Under the pieces are notes generated by a model. The model ran no database searches and had not been told where the DNA came from. It was given only the letters and a program-made list of their open reading frames with translations. The position numbers and the translations under genes are program-made. Shown here in pieces: positions 8,524 to 20,180 of a stretch of DNA of 64,000 bases; the first letter of the stretch is position 1, and every line of letters begins with the position of its first letter. This DNA is from Cladorhizidae sp. MBARI D1340-BT2 (lineage: Eukaryota > Porifera > Demospongiae > Poecilosclerida > Cladorhizidae), in assembly GCA_028752905.1 (NCBI GenBank), contig JAQNBH010000004.1, forward strand, positions 30,215,751 to 30,279,750, read 5' to 3'.

Positions 8524-11500
8524 GTACAAACTCTGCCACATTTTACTTATCACAGAACACTGCGGGATATTTTCGAGGGGTTAAACATTTGCTGGTGGTG
8601 GGAGGGGTTAAACATTCGCTAGTGGTTAGAGGGGTTAAACATTCGCTGGTGGTTGGAGGGGTTAAACATTCGCTGGTGGTGGGAGGGGATAAACATTCGC
8701 TGGTGGTGGGAGGGGTTAAACATTCACTGGTGGTGGGAGGGGTTAAACATTTGCTGGTGGTGGGAGGGGTTAAACATTCGCTGATGGTGGGAGGGGTTAA
8801 ACATTCGCTGGTGGTGGGAGGGGTTAAACATTCTCTGGTGGTGGGAGGGGTTAAATATTCGCTGGTGGTGGGAGGGGTTAAAACATTCGCTGATTTGCTG
8901 ATGGATTCGATGGAGAAATATTCGCGGATTGGGTAGTGTGTAAAACTGCAAATAACACATACACTGTAATACAAACACCTCGAAAATATCATATAAATAC
9001 ACGATGTCTGATCGATGTTTAAAGAGAGCTAAAGGTATGCTGACTTGTAAGTGCACTGTTGAACATATCTTTACCGCGTAGCCATGAAAACACCAATAAT
9101 TAATGATGTATAGAGTATATTTCTCATTTTCGGCATTTTAGCAAAGCACACGAAGGATCTCCCCCCCCTCCCCACCTACCAATCTCCAGCTATACGATAT
9201 TAGGCAATACTTTGGCTTTGCACGGGATCACATCCAGGTGGTGGAATTGTAGTCCAGGTGGTGGCATTGAAGTCCAGGTGGTGGCATTGTAGTCCAGGTG
9301 GTGGCATTCTAGTCCAGGTGGTGGCATTGTAGTCCAGGTGGTGGCATTGTAGTCCAGGTGGTGGCATTGTAGTCCAGGTGGTGGCATTGTAGTCCAGGTG
9401 GTGGCATTGTAGTCCAGGTGGTGGCATTGTAGTCCAGGTGGTGGCATTGTAGTCCAGGTGGTGGCATTGTAGTCCAGGTGGTGGCATTATAGTCCAGGTG
9501 GTGGCATTGTAGTCCAGGTGGTGGCATTGTAGTCCAGGTGGTGGTATTGTAGTCCAGGTGGTGGCATTGTAGTCCAGGTGGTGGCATTATAGTTCATTAA
9601 TTCTCCGTAATTGTTAACTTCTGAATTTGGTTGAGGATGTATTAACCTTCACACCTCCATCCTTCCAGGGCAACAAACACCAGAGCAGTTTGCAGAAGCT
9701 CGGAAGGTTTTTGAGTCGGTGCAGGCATTGGAGAGGCAAAAGCAGCAGCTGCAGTTCCAGATCGACCAGCAGCATCTCAGCATGGAGCAGGCCAAAGCAG
9801 CACATGCCATGGAAAAGGAATTAAAAAAAGCGATGATTATCGAAGCCACAAGTGATGATGCAACAGCCAGTAGAGATAAGCCTATCAAGTTGGTGTTGAG
9901 GAAGAGGTATGTTTGCTCACTGCAGTTATCTTTCTGAGTAGAGGAATATTTTCAAGGTTGGAATCAAATCTACAAATAGATGCTATGGGTAGAAGAAGAA
10001 GCAGTACAGTGTGTGTTTTACACTATAGACTATGCTATGCAGATCTGTGGGTATGTATTTCCCCTCTGTTCAGTTGTCAGCAAATCTTTATCATCCCTCC
10101 ATAAGTGCATACATCTAGTTTAGTCTCAGTTTGATTCTGTTAACCCTTGCTCAGGAGCATATTAGCATGTATTTTTAAAAAGAAAAAAAAATTGCTTAAA
10201 ATTGATGATGAGCTTATGTTGTTTGTCATTCCTCAGGGCAGAGAACAATAAACTCAAAGATATCAAGATTGACTTTATTCCTGGAAGTGGTTAGTTACTT
10301 GTAAGGGGGTGGAGCAGTTTGGGTCATTGGAACATTAAAATAAAAAGCGGTACATGCCTACTGTACTTTAGAGCTCTGTAAGTTCCACACAGTCCCTGGC
10401 TAACCATTTATACTCCATTTAAAAGTACCTGCATCTCTTAGGCACTAAGATTGTAGCAGGGTTCTCATGGAACATTCCCCCACACTCAAAAACTTATTTT
10501 CTTTTCATTTCTACGAAGTTGCGTAAGAACACGTATCATTTTCCCTGTGTTCCTCCCCTCCCCCATTCAAAACACTAACCCCAGATAAAGCTCTGGCTGG
10601 TAGAGGTATAATCACAACCATGCAAAAGTTACTTATACCCGAAGTCTGGGGGTGGGGCAATCATAATAACTCCATAGCCACACATGCAGTGGTACATTCT
10701 CATTAAGGCAACCTCCTGCAAATATCAACAATGCACGTGTGTACAAATACAAACAAGTTGTTTCCCGGGCTTGCCCGCCCAAGTAATCATATGTCACTCT
10801 TTAATTGGCAGTAATCGGCTGACGGCCAAGCAACCACACAAAATTCCCACTTTAAAAATACTACCTGTACCTGTGATGATGTTTTCCTGCTTTTTATTAG
10901 TGGCCTCATTCTTGCATTATAGGACATAGGTGCAGGTAAGCATGACTAACGGCAAATGTAGTCTGCATGCAGTGAGACCAGATCACACAATTGACCTAAT
11001 TAGTGCCTATAGGTGCAAACTTGGACATTGTTCCCAAAAAACCACTACAGTTTGAATTAGGAAAGTATACGATAATTAGCTGATTGTCCAGCAATCAAAT
11101 TGTGTTTTTATTTTAAACAATATTTGGGTGGAAAAGACATTTCAAAGAAAGCAAATTACAATAAAATTGCAGTTCACAGAAACCATCTTACCACTTCAGT
11201 TTGTAGGTGTGGAAGTGAAGGTGATTACTCACCAGCAACTGATGTGGGAGTTTTTTTTATAACAATTATTTTTCGGTGGAAATATCATTTCAGAAGGTAA
11301 ATTGCATTTTTGTTCAGGAATCCGCTTTATCTAAGCAAACAAAACCTATGCATTGCTAGGTCACCTACATGGAGGCAAGGAAATCCCTCCATCTCAAGAG
11401 TGAAGGGATTCATAGAGGTACCCAGTAAACATAGGTACCTATGCACCTTCATCAGCAGAATAGCTTCTAGAAATGAATGCCTGGAAGAGACCAGACCATC

Positions 11501-12586
11501 CATGATTATAAAAATAATAATAATAAATTATGCACACAAGCATAAAATTATTGAGTGCATCTAAATTTCATACTGCCATGGATATTGCGAGTGTGTGTAA
11601 AAAATTTTTTTAATTCCCATACTGCCATTAGTATTGTGATGATAAGCATGTATGGATATTATATTATAATAAATTGTGATAGCTATGTAATTTTGTGGCA
11701 CCTCCCCCTTATCTTGCCATAGATCAGGCAGATACTATTGCTAAGGACTTAGTGGGAGCAGGATTGGTGGACGGAAGGAATCTTGTTGTTCGTATGTTTA
11801 ATATTTATCCAACTAGGGCACAGTGAATAAGTCAATTGTGCTTCATTTAAACAATGTATATGGTTCAGCTAAAGTAACCTGTTAGGTCTTGTAGTATGTA
11901 TGTGTTGTTTTTATTTTGTAAAAAAAAATGTTTTAGTTGATTTTTATTCATTTAATTTTTTGTCACAGTGGCTGCAAACATCGAGAAAATCATTGGAAAT
12001 TCTAGTCGGGACAAAATTACATTTAAATTGGTATGTTTATTATATTTTTGCAGTAGTTATATATGCTTGTTATAGCAGCAACAGTTCTGAAATCAGTTTG
12101 AAGGGAGTTGTAATATACTCTCATGCCATACTAAATGGGCGTGTTGCTGTAATGGATTCCTCAAAATATCTCTCTTTACATATATCTATAACTTAGAAGA
12201 AATCTTTGTTGTGTTGGAGATGGTACTCTCCTGTTTTCAGTGACAATGTCGAGTGTTGTTGTGATGATCTCATGTTCTTAACTGGAAAGGGAGTGAAAAT
12301 GGGGTGGAGCCTGGTGCCAGGCCCCTCCTAAGCTTGGGTTTGAACAACCCCACCGGACTGGACCCACCCAACTTTTATATAAAGGCATTCAAGTCATAGT
12401 CGTTAGCATGTTAAGTGGCTCCTTGTTGTTCAGAGGCCACTTCATTGCTGGCATCCTGCTTATTAACAGTGTGTATATTTTGCTGGTCTTCTCTGTATCA
12501 TTTCTTCGCAGGCTTCCTCTACATCTGGAGTGATTGACGAGAAGAAGTTGATAGACTGTGCACAGTTGTCTGTGATGAAGGATTGA
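8379..12586 (+). CDS. OSR1/SPAK-type CCT-domain protein, six C-terminal exons
   Basis: Exons join cleanly in phase: 8379 (or 8430)-8523, 9669-9906, 10237-10289, 11723-11791, 11969-12030 and 12512-12586 (stop TGA), all with GT/AG introns. The product starts with a Gln/Lys-rich coiled coil (LERQKQQLQFQIDQQHLSME) and ends with an OSR1_C domain: KPIKLVLRKR, IDFIPGS, AGLVDGRNLVVLAANIEKII, KITFKLA and KLIDCAQLSV, closely matching the C-terminal domain of OXSR1/STK39. In those kinases this domain binds RFx[V/I] motifs of WNK kinases and cation-chloride cotransporters. No kinase domain was found upstream in the window, and OXSR1 and STK39 do not usually have such a coiled coil. So this may be a CCT-only protein, or its kinase exons lie left of the window. 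Confidence 0.85.
8570..8890. repeat. Minisatellite, 27-bp unit, about 12 copies, in intron
   Basis: The unit is ggggttaaacattcgctggt plus ggtggga. It lies in the intron between exons 8523 and 9669. Since 27 is a multiple of 3, the array stays open in the exon's own frame (GVKHSLVVG repeated) and also on the minus strand. An intron-retained transcript would therefore translate about 130 extra codons before a stop at 8934-8936. Confidence 0.95.
9232..9597. repeat. Minisatellite, 20-bp unit, about 18 copies, in intron
   Basis: The unit is gtccaggtggtggcattgta with spacing exactly 20. Copies are almost identical, with single changes such as gcattct and gtattgt. It lies about 70 bp before the acceptor at 9668 of the same intron that holds the 27-bp array. 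Long minus-strand frames across it arise from unit composition. Confidence 0.95.
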
Positions 12587-13016
12587 TTCATGCACATATA
12601 CACTGAAGTACTCTATTCACCAACTGAATTGAAACTCATAGAAAACTCAATTTTTCAATTCCCTCTCTATATATATATTTACAGCTTAGGAGAAATCTTT
12701 GTTGTGCTGGAGATGGCAGTCTTCTATTTTTAGTGATAGTATATTATATGTATAGTAGTTTCCTTTCATGTCAAACAATATCGAGCGTCATTATGAGAAT
12801 CTTATGTCAAGTACACTGTATTATAATAATTATTATTATATATTATATAAAGCCATTTTCCATTCTTCTTGATACTATGTTCCCGCTGTACTTCACTTCC
12901 TTCAGTAATCTTGGGCATGAGGCTGGTATATTTGAAGGTTTATAATTTTTGCAAATTGCACGAAATATTTTTAGTCTGGGTGCCCTGTACCATGGTATAT
13001 ACTAAGTAAGACTACT
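12587..13016. other. 3' flank of the CCT-domain gene
   Basis: AT-rich downstream sequence that should include the 3' untranslated region and polyadenylation site. A diverged duplication is visible: agaaatctttgttgtgttgg at 12196 and agaaatctttgttgtgctgg at 12690, each followed by a tttttagtga/ttttcagtga stretch. No coding sequence recognised. Confidence 0.45.
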
Positions 13017-13477
13017 TTAACCCTCTCACTGTCAACATTGTGGAGAATTATTTAAAATTTAATACAGCCTTATTAAAAAATTAATATCAAATCAGGTATT
13101 TAGCTGAACCATTTACCATTCGGTCATGTGATAGCATGATTATTTAAGAAGTGTTCAAAAGGTGTGACCACAAACTGACTACATAATATGAATATAATTA
13201 TGAAAACAATGGTCATGATTAGGAGTTCCATAACTTCTTTATAGTTCATGTTATGGATTCGATATATTCTCAAAAGATAGATCAATCCATATGCTTTCTT
13301 TTGCTTCTAAGATCTTCAACTTTCCTCCACCTAACCGCCGTAAAAATTGTCGTGTAAATAGAGTTTGAATTCAGCTATCTTTTAATATAAAAATTATTGC
13401 CTATTATCAAATGCGTATATTTTAAATTTTTACAAAGCCGTGGAGCCATATGGCGCCATTGACAGTGAGAGGGTTAA
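13017..13477. mobile_element. Non-autonomous piggyBac-type MITE
   Basis: The element starts TTAACCCTCTCACTGTCAA (13017) and ends TTGACAGTGAGAGGGTTAA (13477): perfect inverted termini flanked by TTAA, the piggyBac target. At 461 bp it has no coding capacity. Just inside the right end is ccatatggcgcc, a palindrome-like motif also found near the right ends of the two larger piggyBac copies here. Confidence 0.85.
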
Positions 13478-13650
13478 GAATAATATTGAACATTGAACTC
13501 TGTCATGTCAGTACATGTATATATAACACCCTTGAAAATTGAAGAATTTGTGTTTCGGCCTGGGGCTATTGTCCCAGCATAGTATTCAGCATAATGGGAA
13601 GTGCCATTATGCAGGCTCCATTACAGCATTTCCCCCATATTTATCCAAGT

Positions 13651-14312
13651 GTATATGTTCCATCCAATCTATGAATTCATAGATTGGATGCCAATCAATA
13701 CACTTCAAAACATGGTAGCATATTAACACCCTTTGCAACAGATTCATAGAGTTGATGGCACATATCGACCAGTACTTATTATCGACTAGTTATACTGAGC
13801 GAGTGTGCAAGCCAAATATCCAAACCCACCCACACAATATGGGATAGTCGATGGGAATTTACAAAGCCCGCGCTACTCCCACGAAATGAGAAGAAGGGAG
13901 AAGAGCTGTTTGTGAGGCAAGTTTCTCTACAGGGGACTATAGCAGTTGTGCGAGTGTTCGTGGGTATTACAAACTGTGCATTTTTATTTTTTTGACAGAG
14001 CAATGTTCTTCAAATATCTTTTTTGCTCTAGCTACACTTGCCATGCTTTATCTGCCTCGTCCATGTGGAACTTTTTCTCAGTACATGTATCACTTTTTTC
14101 TACATCATTACACTCTCAGTTGCAATCATCACTTTCTCTTGCAAAGGGTGTTAATATGCTACAATGTTTGAAGTGTATTGATTGGCAGGCAAGATGGGCA
14201 TTCATAGATTGGGCAGCACAATCTATAGATTGGCATCCAATCTATGAATTCATAGATTGTGCTGCACAATCTATAGATTTGGCAGATTCATAGATTGGAT
14301 GGAACATATATA
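13651..14312. repeat. Palindrome-rich foldback element
   Basis: The outer arms are inverted copies: gtatatgttccatccaatct at 13651 against agattggatggaacatatat at the right end, and ttaacaccctttgcaa near 13722 against ttgcaaagggtgttaa near 14140. The right arm is expanded by extra pieces built from tctatagattgg and the perfect palindrome ATCTATGAATTCATAGAT, which also occurs in the left arm. The centre is unrelated sequence of about 400 bp. No transposase is encoded. Confidence 0.75.
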
Positions 14313-14385
14313 CAGACCCAGGTGAAAGCTTCTGTGAGTTAAAAATGGTGGAAGGGAAATGCTGCACTATAATTAATGTTATATT

Positions 14386-15684
14386 ATGTATATTGGGCTG
14401 AGGCTGCTTGACACCCATTCTGAGCCATCAATACCTATCAGAGCATACCCATATCAGATCCCGCCTATTTGGAAGGACCAGTTGAGGGAGGAGGTCCGCT
14501 CACTAGCTGAGGCGGGTATCTTCAAGCCCTCCTTCAGCCCCTGGTCCTTACCCATGGTCCCCGTGAGGAAGCCAGATGGCTCGGTTCGCCTTTGCTTGAA
14601 TTTTAAGCGTATCAATGCAGTAACTACTCCGGACCCTTACCTCATGCTGCAAGTGAACGACATGCTTGCTCAGATTGGTAATGCCAAATACCTTACTAAG
14701 ATGGACCTGAACAAAGGCTTCCATCAGATCCCACCCAAGAAAGAAGATCAGCTCAAAACAGCATTCCTACGGAATGTGCCTGCTATATTTCAACGCCTCA
14801 TGCACATGATCCTGGCAGATATCCCATCTTTTACAAATGCTTACATGGACGATTTAGTAATTCTTGGGAGGACCATCTCCATCATATCGAGTTCTGCAAC
14901 AACTTAACCAGCACAGTTTGACAGTGAAGCCTAGCAAATGCGAGTGGGGCTCAACCAAGATAGAGTTCTTAGGACATATTGCAGGAGAGGGTCACATCCC
15001 CGTTCCAGAATGCCGAGTACAAGCGATATGGGACTACAAGCGACCGGTCACCCAAGCAGACCTACGTTCCTTCCTTGGCGTCACTGGATATTACCGTCGT
15101 TTCATTGATGCGTACACACAGAACTCATTCCACTTGACCAATGCAACCAGAAAAATGGAACCGAATACACTTGTATGGTCGGACTCGATGTGTGCTGAAT
15201 TTATGTATTTGTGCATGCTAACTCATGTTCCCTCATTGCACCCCAAGACTGCAATACATTTCTACTACAGACCGATGCTTCGACTAGAGGCATCTCTGGT
15301 ATCTTGAGCATGTGTTGTGATGATCAGGAGCTACCAGTAGCATTCTACTCCCGGAAACTCGCACCAGCTGAAAGAAACTATGCAGCTACGGAACTAGAAG
15401 GCCTAGCAGTAGTGGAAGCCATTCTCCATTTCGAGATCTACCTCATTGGGCGCCACTTCACGGTCGAGATGGACCACAGGATCCTAACCTTCTTGGATAC
15501 AGCCAAACATCTCAACCCAAGACTCACTCGTTGGTGTCTACGTCTCCAACACTTCTCCTTCACAGTTAAGTACAGACCCGGCCAGAAAAACGCCAATGCG
15601 GATGCTCTCTCGAGACAAGCATTGCTAGATGCTGGAGGACCACCTCAGTCAACACAGCGGGGGAGATATCAGGACCAGACCTGA
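14386..15684 (+). pseudogene. Gypsy-like reverse transcriptase-RNase H remnant
   Basis: RT motifs run in order: FSPWSLPMVPVRKPDGSVRL, YLTKMDLNKGFHQIP, then the catalytic AYMDDLVIL, then the thumb (LGHIAGEGHIPVPE, FLGVTGYYRRFI). RNase H follows with FLLQTDAST, ATELEGLAVVEAI and MDHRILTFL. About 15 residues around the expected PFGL motif are deleted and two frameshifts occur, so it is dead. RNase H is followed by noncoding sequence rather than integrase, consistent with another integrase-first element. It begins abruptly near 14386. Confidence 0.85.
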
Positions 15685-15689
15685 CAGAA

Positions 15690-16010
15690 GAGAAGGATAG
15701 AAGAGAAAAGACTCAGAAACTTGCGTAAGTATCTAATTACAATCTATCAACACTTGCATTCAATATAAATCATACCTTGTTATAACATATCTTATCCCGT
15801 TAACACTTTAGTCCAAGACACTGATTAATATTGTAATAGTTGCATGTGTATCATCGTGATTGGACAGAATCATAATCACACCTTGTAATATCACCATATA
15901 CGGTTGCATCCTGAACCGACGAGAGGTAACCTATAAAAGGGAGCTTCTGAGTGGTAAAGGAGACTTTTCCTTGATTGACAATTAAAATAGACTTAAGGAG
16001 GGGCTATGCC
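15690..16010 (+). repeat. Possible 3' LTR of the 14.4-15.7 kb gypsy remnant
   Basis: The sequence directly after the RNase H stop contains a promoter-like ctataaaaggga at about 15932 and follows a purine-rich stretch (gcgggggagatat). It is where a 3' LTR would be if RNase H is the last domain. No partner LTR is visible, so neither end is verified. Confidence 0.35.
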
Positions 16011-16793
16011 TCCAAAATTCGAGATTTCTTTTTTTCCCCTTTCCCCCCCCTTCTTCTGGCAAACAATTTTTTTTCCATGTAACAGATCAAGAAACTACAA
16101 AGAGGACACATCTTGCATGATATTTTCCCTAATTTCTCATTTTTTCCCAAAATTATTTTTTTTGGCCTTAAAGCTCATAACTTTACTACACTTTACCCCA
16201 AAAAGATAATTTTTATATCACCGGATAGCCCTTCTAATTATCTGTCTTTTGTATGTGCCAAAATTTTGAGTACTCTAAGTATTAGGTGATTTGAAGTGGT
16301 GAGGTTTGGGATTTTTCCTGGTGTTTTCCAGTTGCCAAAGCGGTGGCCTGCCAGTGAAAAACCACTACATTTATTGATAATCTGTTCACATGTTGCAGAT
16401 AAGGGCCTTCTCTATCAGTTGACAAAATCTGGGACTTTGGTCTTGTTAAATTAGGGCAGTTACAGGTGCGGAGGAACAGTGGGGGCAGAGGGGGCGACCG
16501 CCTGACCAATATTTTGTATCTTGTGTTAATCATTATGGAACTGGTGCATTGTTTACTTAAAAATAGTACTATATTACCTTACATGTGGCCATTCACTAGC
16601 TGTATTTAAAATTAACACCCACTTAACCAGTCATTGATTGTTACATGAGATGATGATGTCACTGAGTGACTTGTTTAATGATGCATGCAATACATGTGCC
16701 CTGCCAGAGCAGGTGAGCACTGAGCACATGGCAATCATTAGCTTTGGTTTCTAGGATTGCATGACAGTCTTTCTCTGTGTGTAATCAGTCACC
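16011..16793. other. No recognised gene; low-complexity stretches
   Basis: A pyrimidine-rich run (16026-16180) and the gggggcagagggggcgaccg motif near 16480 stand out. The latter resembles the G/C-rich ends seen next to hAT-like remnants at 52.6 and 54.2 kb, so it may mark the 5' side of the hAT remnant that follows. This is inference from composition only. Confidence 0.35.
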
Positions 16794-17939
16794 ATGGCTT
16801 CAAATTCTGCCTCACTGTCAGCTAACACTAGCTTTCCAGAGCAGTTCCAACCAAGAAGTAGTTTTAAGTTCCCAAAGAAGAGATATGGAAAATATGAAAG
16901 ATCATTCAGAGCTGAGTGGTGTCAACAGTATTCCTGGCTTCATTATGATGTACCACTTGATTCTGCTTTTTGTTACCAGGCTGAACATGAAGGGAAGTTC
17001 TTGGTAAGCACTAAGAGAGAGCCATCCTTTCTTAGCAAAGGCTACACAAATTGGAAAGAAGCAACATCCTCGTTCAAGAAACACCTGACCAGTGCCTGTC
17101 ATCTGGAGGCACTTGAGGCACTTTAAGTGGTACCGCTCGCGTAATTAAAAACGTGCATGATTTTTTCGTCCCTTGGGGGCTTATATTGGGATTGATCCTA
17201 GTCGCACTCCCCAAACAGATCATTGGTGATATTGGTGAAGTATTGAGCAAAGAAAACAAGGAAGTGAAGGCAGTCAATAGAAAAATGCTTTTAACTGTTT
17301 TCGAGAATATTAAGTTCCTTGCTCGCCAGGGATTGCCACTAAGGGGTAGTCATGGCCAGGAGACTGAAAGCAATTTTATCCAACTGTTATATACTCCTGC
17401 GAAGTTTAGATCGTCCCGAAATTCTTGCATGGATTGATAAGAAAACCAACAAGTATACTTCGCATGATATTCAGAACAAATGTCTGCAGATTATGGCAAA
17501 CAAGATTATCCGGGAGGTGAGTCAAAACATTCGTGAGAGTAACTGCTTCACTATCATGGCTGATGAATGTACTGATATAGCAAACAAAGAGCAATTCACT
17601 ATTTGCATTAGGTGGGTTGATGATGATCTTCAAGATCATGAAGATTTCATTGGTCTCTATGAAGTAAACAGCATAGATTCCGACACTCTCTTCCATGCCA
17701 TCAAAGATACTATACTTTGGATGCCAGGTCTCAGTAGTATCTCTCACTGCCGAGGCCAATGTTATGATGGTGCATCTTATATGAGTGGCATCAGGAATGG
17801 TTTATCGGCAAAGATACTTTTGGAGGAAAAGCGTGCAGTCTACACACACTGCTATGGGCATGCTCTAAATTTGGCTGTCAGAAGTAATATGTTGGATAAA
17901 GTAGACCATACCGATATTGTGACTTCGAATCTTTGGTAG
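16794..17939 (+). pseudogene. hAT-superfamily transposase, N-terminal half (TTF finger + DUF4371-like)
   Basis: The ATG at 16794 opens a frame with a TTF-type zinc-finger region (YSWLHYDVPLDSAFCYQAEH, YTNWKEATSSFKKH, ACHLEAL). After a disrupted stretch near 17127-17210 the frame resumes as GDIGEVLSKENKEVKAVNRK, then after another shift as IREVSQNIRESNCFTIMADE and ECTDIANKEQFTICIRWVDD. This is the RNase H-like beginning with its first Asp (MADE) and CYDGASYMSG. Homology stops at 17939, before the C-terminal dimerisation region, so this is a truncated, frameshifted copy like the ZMYM/ZNF862-type hAT families of animals. Confidence 0.85.
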
Positions 17940-19779
17940 CTTTAAATAAACTCATGACTCACTGTAATTTATTAGTGTTCCTTTGTCATATATTCCTTTG
18001 TCATTTAAAGTAGCATGTTCTACCTAAATTTTTGCCTGACCAATACAAAATAGCTTCCTCCACCACTGAGTTATGAATTGTACTGCAAGATAGATCAACT
18101 TATTTAGGGATCTTGATGTATCTTCCGAGAAAATATGTCTGCAGAGACATTCAACATCAAGATATATCAACTTATTTAGGGATCTTGATGTATCTTCCCA
18201 GAAAATATGTCTGCAGAGACATTCAACATATCATTAGGAACAAAGCATAAGGAAATAGAGAATAAAATGACCTGCGTTCCCCCCACCCCCCTCCCCCCAC
18301 ACACACCCCTGGCGACTACACATGAAATCAGTTCAAACTGTTGTTGCATCTATCTACTTGCTATTTCCAAAGTTTTGGAGACATAGGATGCTTCTTTCAA
18401 AGTTATGGTGGATCTCTACTTCATCATACATTTCTTTGACATGCAAAAACATTCAGCTGTAAAGGAAAATTCCATAACAATTTTCATCATAATTATTTTT
18501 CTTTCTTACATGTAGATATAGGCACAGAAAAACCCAAGAGTCACGGAAGTAAAAAAAAACAGATCAAACAATTGCTAAAACTTGTAAAAGAACATATTTT
18601 GTCAAGTTATTTCAGTGCTAACTCAAACATTTCGTTTTCCAAACTTGGAATGCTTATTCCCACAATTAATGGAAATATTTCTTGTTGCGAGAATAACTTT
18701 AAAACCGTTTACTCAATTTTTTGGCTATGTATGTCATTTTAGAGCACTCTGTGATATCCATGAATCAGATTTTTGTTTACTGCAAGGACTGCCAAGAGAT
18801 GGTAGTTAGAAGAGGTGGCCTCTAGTTTTTATCAGTTTTTCAGACTCTGTAAGTGTGTAACTAATCAACATGACAACATATGGTAACTTTGCTCCATGGA
18901 TATCACTGAGACACTCTTAGCAAGCCACACACCAATTATGAGTAAATGACTTCAAATCGTTAGGCAGCTAGGTCTGCCACAAATATCTTGGAGTCACCTC
19001 GATGTTTCTGCATGTATCTTCTGAGAAAATTATGTATATAGAGATATTAACACTTTATAAAAACAAACACAGAATAATAAAGACTTTGGTATCATAAATA
19101 CTTGTGTAGACGAAAGAGAAAAATAGTTATGACAATTAGAAATAGGTACAACTATTTTGTGGTTTTGACGCATAGTCCCCCCTTAAAACTCTATCAGTCT
19201 TTACAGGGGACTTTCTCTGGTGGCAGCATATCAGGAGTACTGAGCTTAATCCTTCAACACCTCACAGCTCCCATTGGAGTTCCTTGAGCAAATGTTCTTG
19301 CAAAATTGATGGCACTACAATTCTAACCCTCCACACAATAAACAGTCGTCTTCCTTCAGACAACTCTTGATGTTGCACCCAGAATAGGTGTAATGAATGA
19401 ATCATTGACCTGCTCATGCCATCCTCCCTTGATATGTCAGAGGACACGACTCATCGCGTGCTATGAGTCAGTGATGACCTCATACTACTTCCTGTCCAAG
19501 ACAAATCACAGCAGTTGCCATTGACAGGTTGAATTTGGATAACCTTTGAATTATTTTCTTACAGATGAAATATCATCTTCTTGTGCCTGCCTGAGGTCAA
19601 TTTCATACTGACAACTCTATTTAGGAAACATCTTATCTCTTTCCCTTGAAAATGCCTGGCATTTGGGAGTCTACGGTCATTTCAAATGAAAATGATTGGG
19701 CATGCGATCCAGTACCTTGAAAGTATGCTCCTCCACAAGTTAATCTTGCATCTGGAACTAGAACAATAATATTATGAAT
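17940..19779. other. No recognised gene; contains a short tandem duplication
   Basis: Noncoding-looking AT-rich sequence. At about 18090-18232 a segment with tcaacttatttagggatctt and agaaaatatgtctgcagaga occurs twice in tandem (about 70 bp each), and a diverged relative lies near 18990-19050. I recognise no protein motif in either strand, although a Penelope RT would be expected upstream of the endonuclease remnant at 19780 and is not evident. Confidence 0.4.
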
Positions 19780-20180
19780 AATATATGTATCATTCCATGC
19801 AGGTGTGGGAAAGTCTATACATTGGAGAACAGAGGAGATTGGAGACCAGAGTAAAAGTAACTCGTGGATGCATGCAGACAGGAAAACTAAAGAGGTCTGT
19901 CATCGCTAAACATTCATGGAACCACTGCTGCCCAATCTTGTTGTGAGAAGACTTCAATGGAGGGATTATCTTGTGAGGGAGGCTCGACACATCTACCTCA
20001 AACCCAAGGATCAGAGCTTCAGGAGAGATGTAGGGCTTGACTACCTGTAGTTGCTGGATCTATCCACTATCAAGACTATGCACAACCACACCCATATTCA
20101 TCGTTGCCATGGCAGAATAAATAATTTATCAGGTATCACCTGATGAAGGCCAAATTGATCGACATTGGACAACTAATACT
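19780..20180 (+). pseudogene. Penelope-like element GIY-YIG endonuclease remnant
   Basis: The translation in shifting frames gives IPCRCGKVYIGEQRRLETRV, then TRGCMQTGKLKRSVIAKHSW, then REARHIYLKPKDQSFRRDVG and a stop after GLDYL. CGKVYIGE...R...H followed by S.IA.H.W and E.RHI is the signature of the GIY-YIG domain that ends Penelope-like retroelement proteins. Downstream, tcacctgatgaaggcc (about 20140) is the typical 3' sequence of such elements. The RT part was not seen and at least one frameshift is present, so this is a 5'-truncated dead copy. Confidence 0.75.

Noticed and set aside
9190..9587. Minus-strand open frames encoding MPPPGLQCHHLDYNATTW repeats
   Set aside because: They follow from the 20-bp unit, with all minus frames open, and lie in an intron of the opposite-strand gene.
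4810..9597. Possible CRISPR array
   Set aside because: Direct repeats are contiguous without unique spacers, no cas genes exist, and the sequence is plainly eukaryotic.
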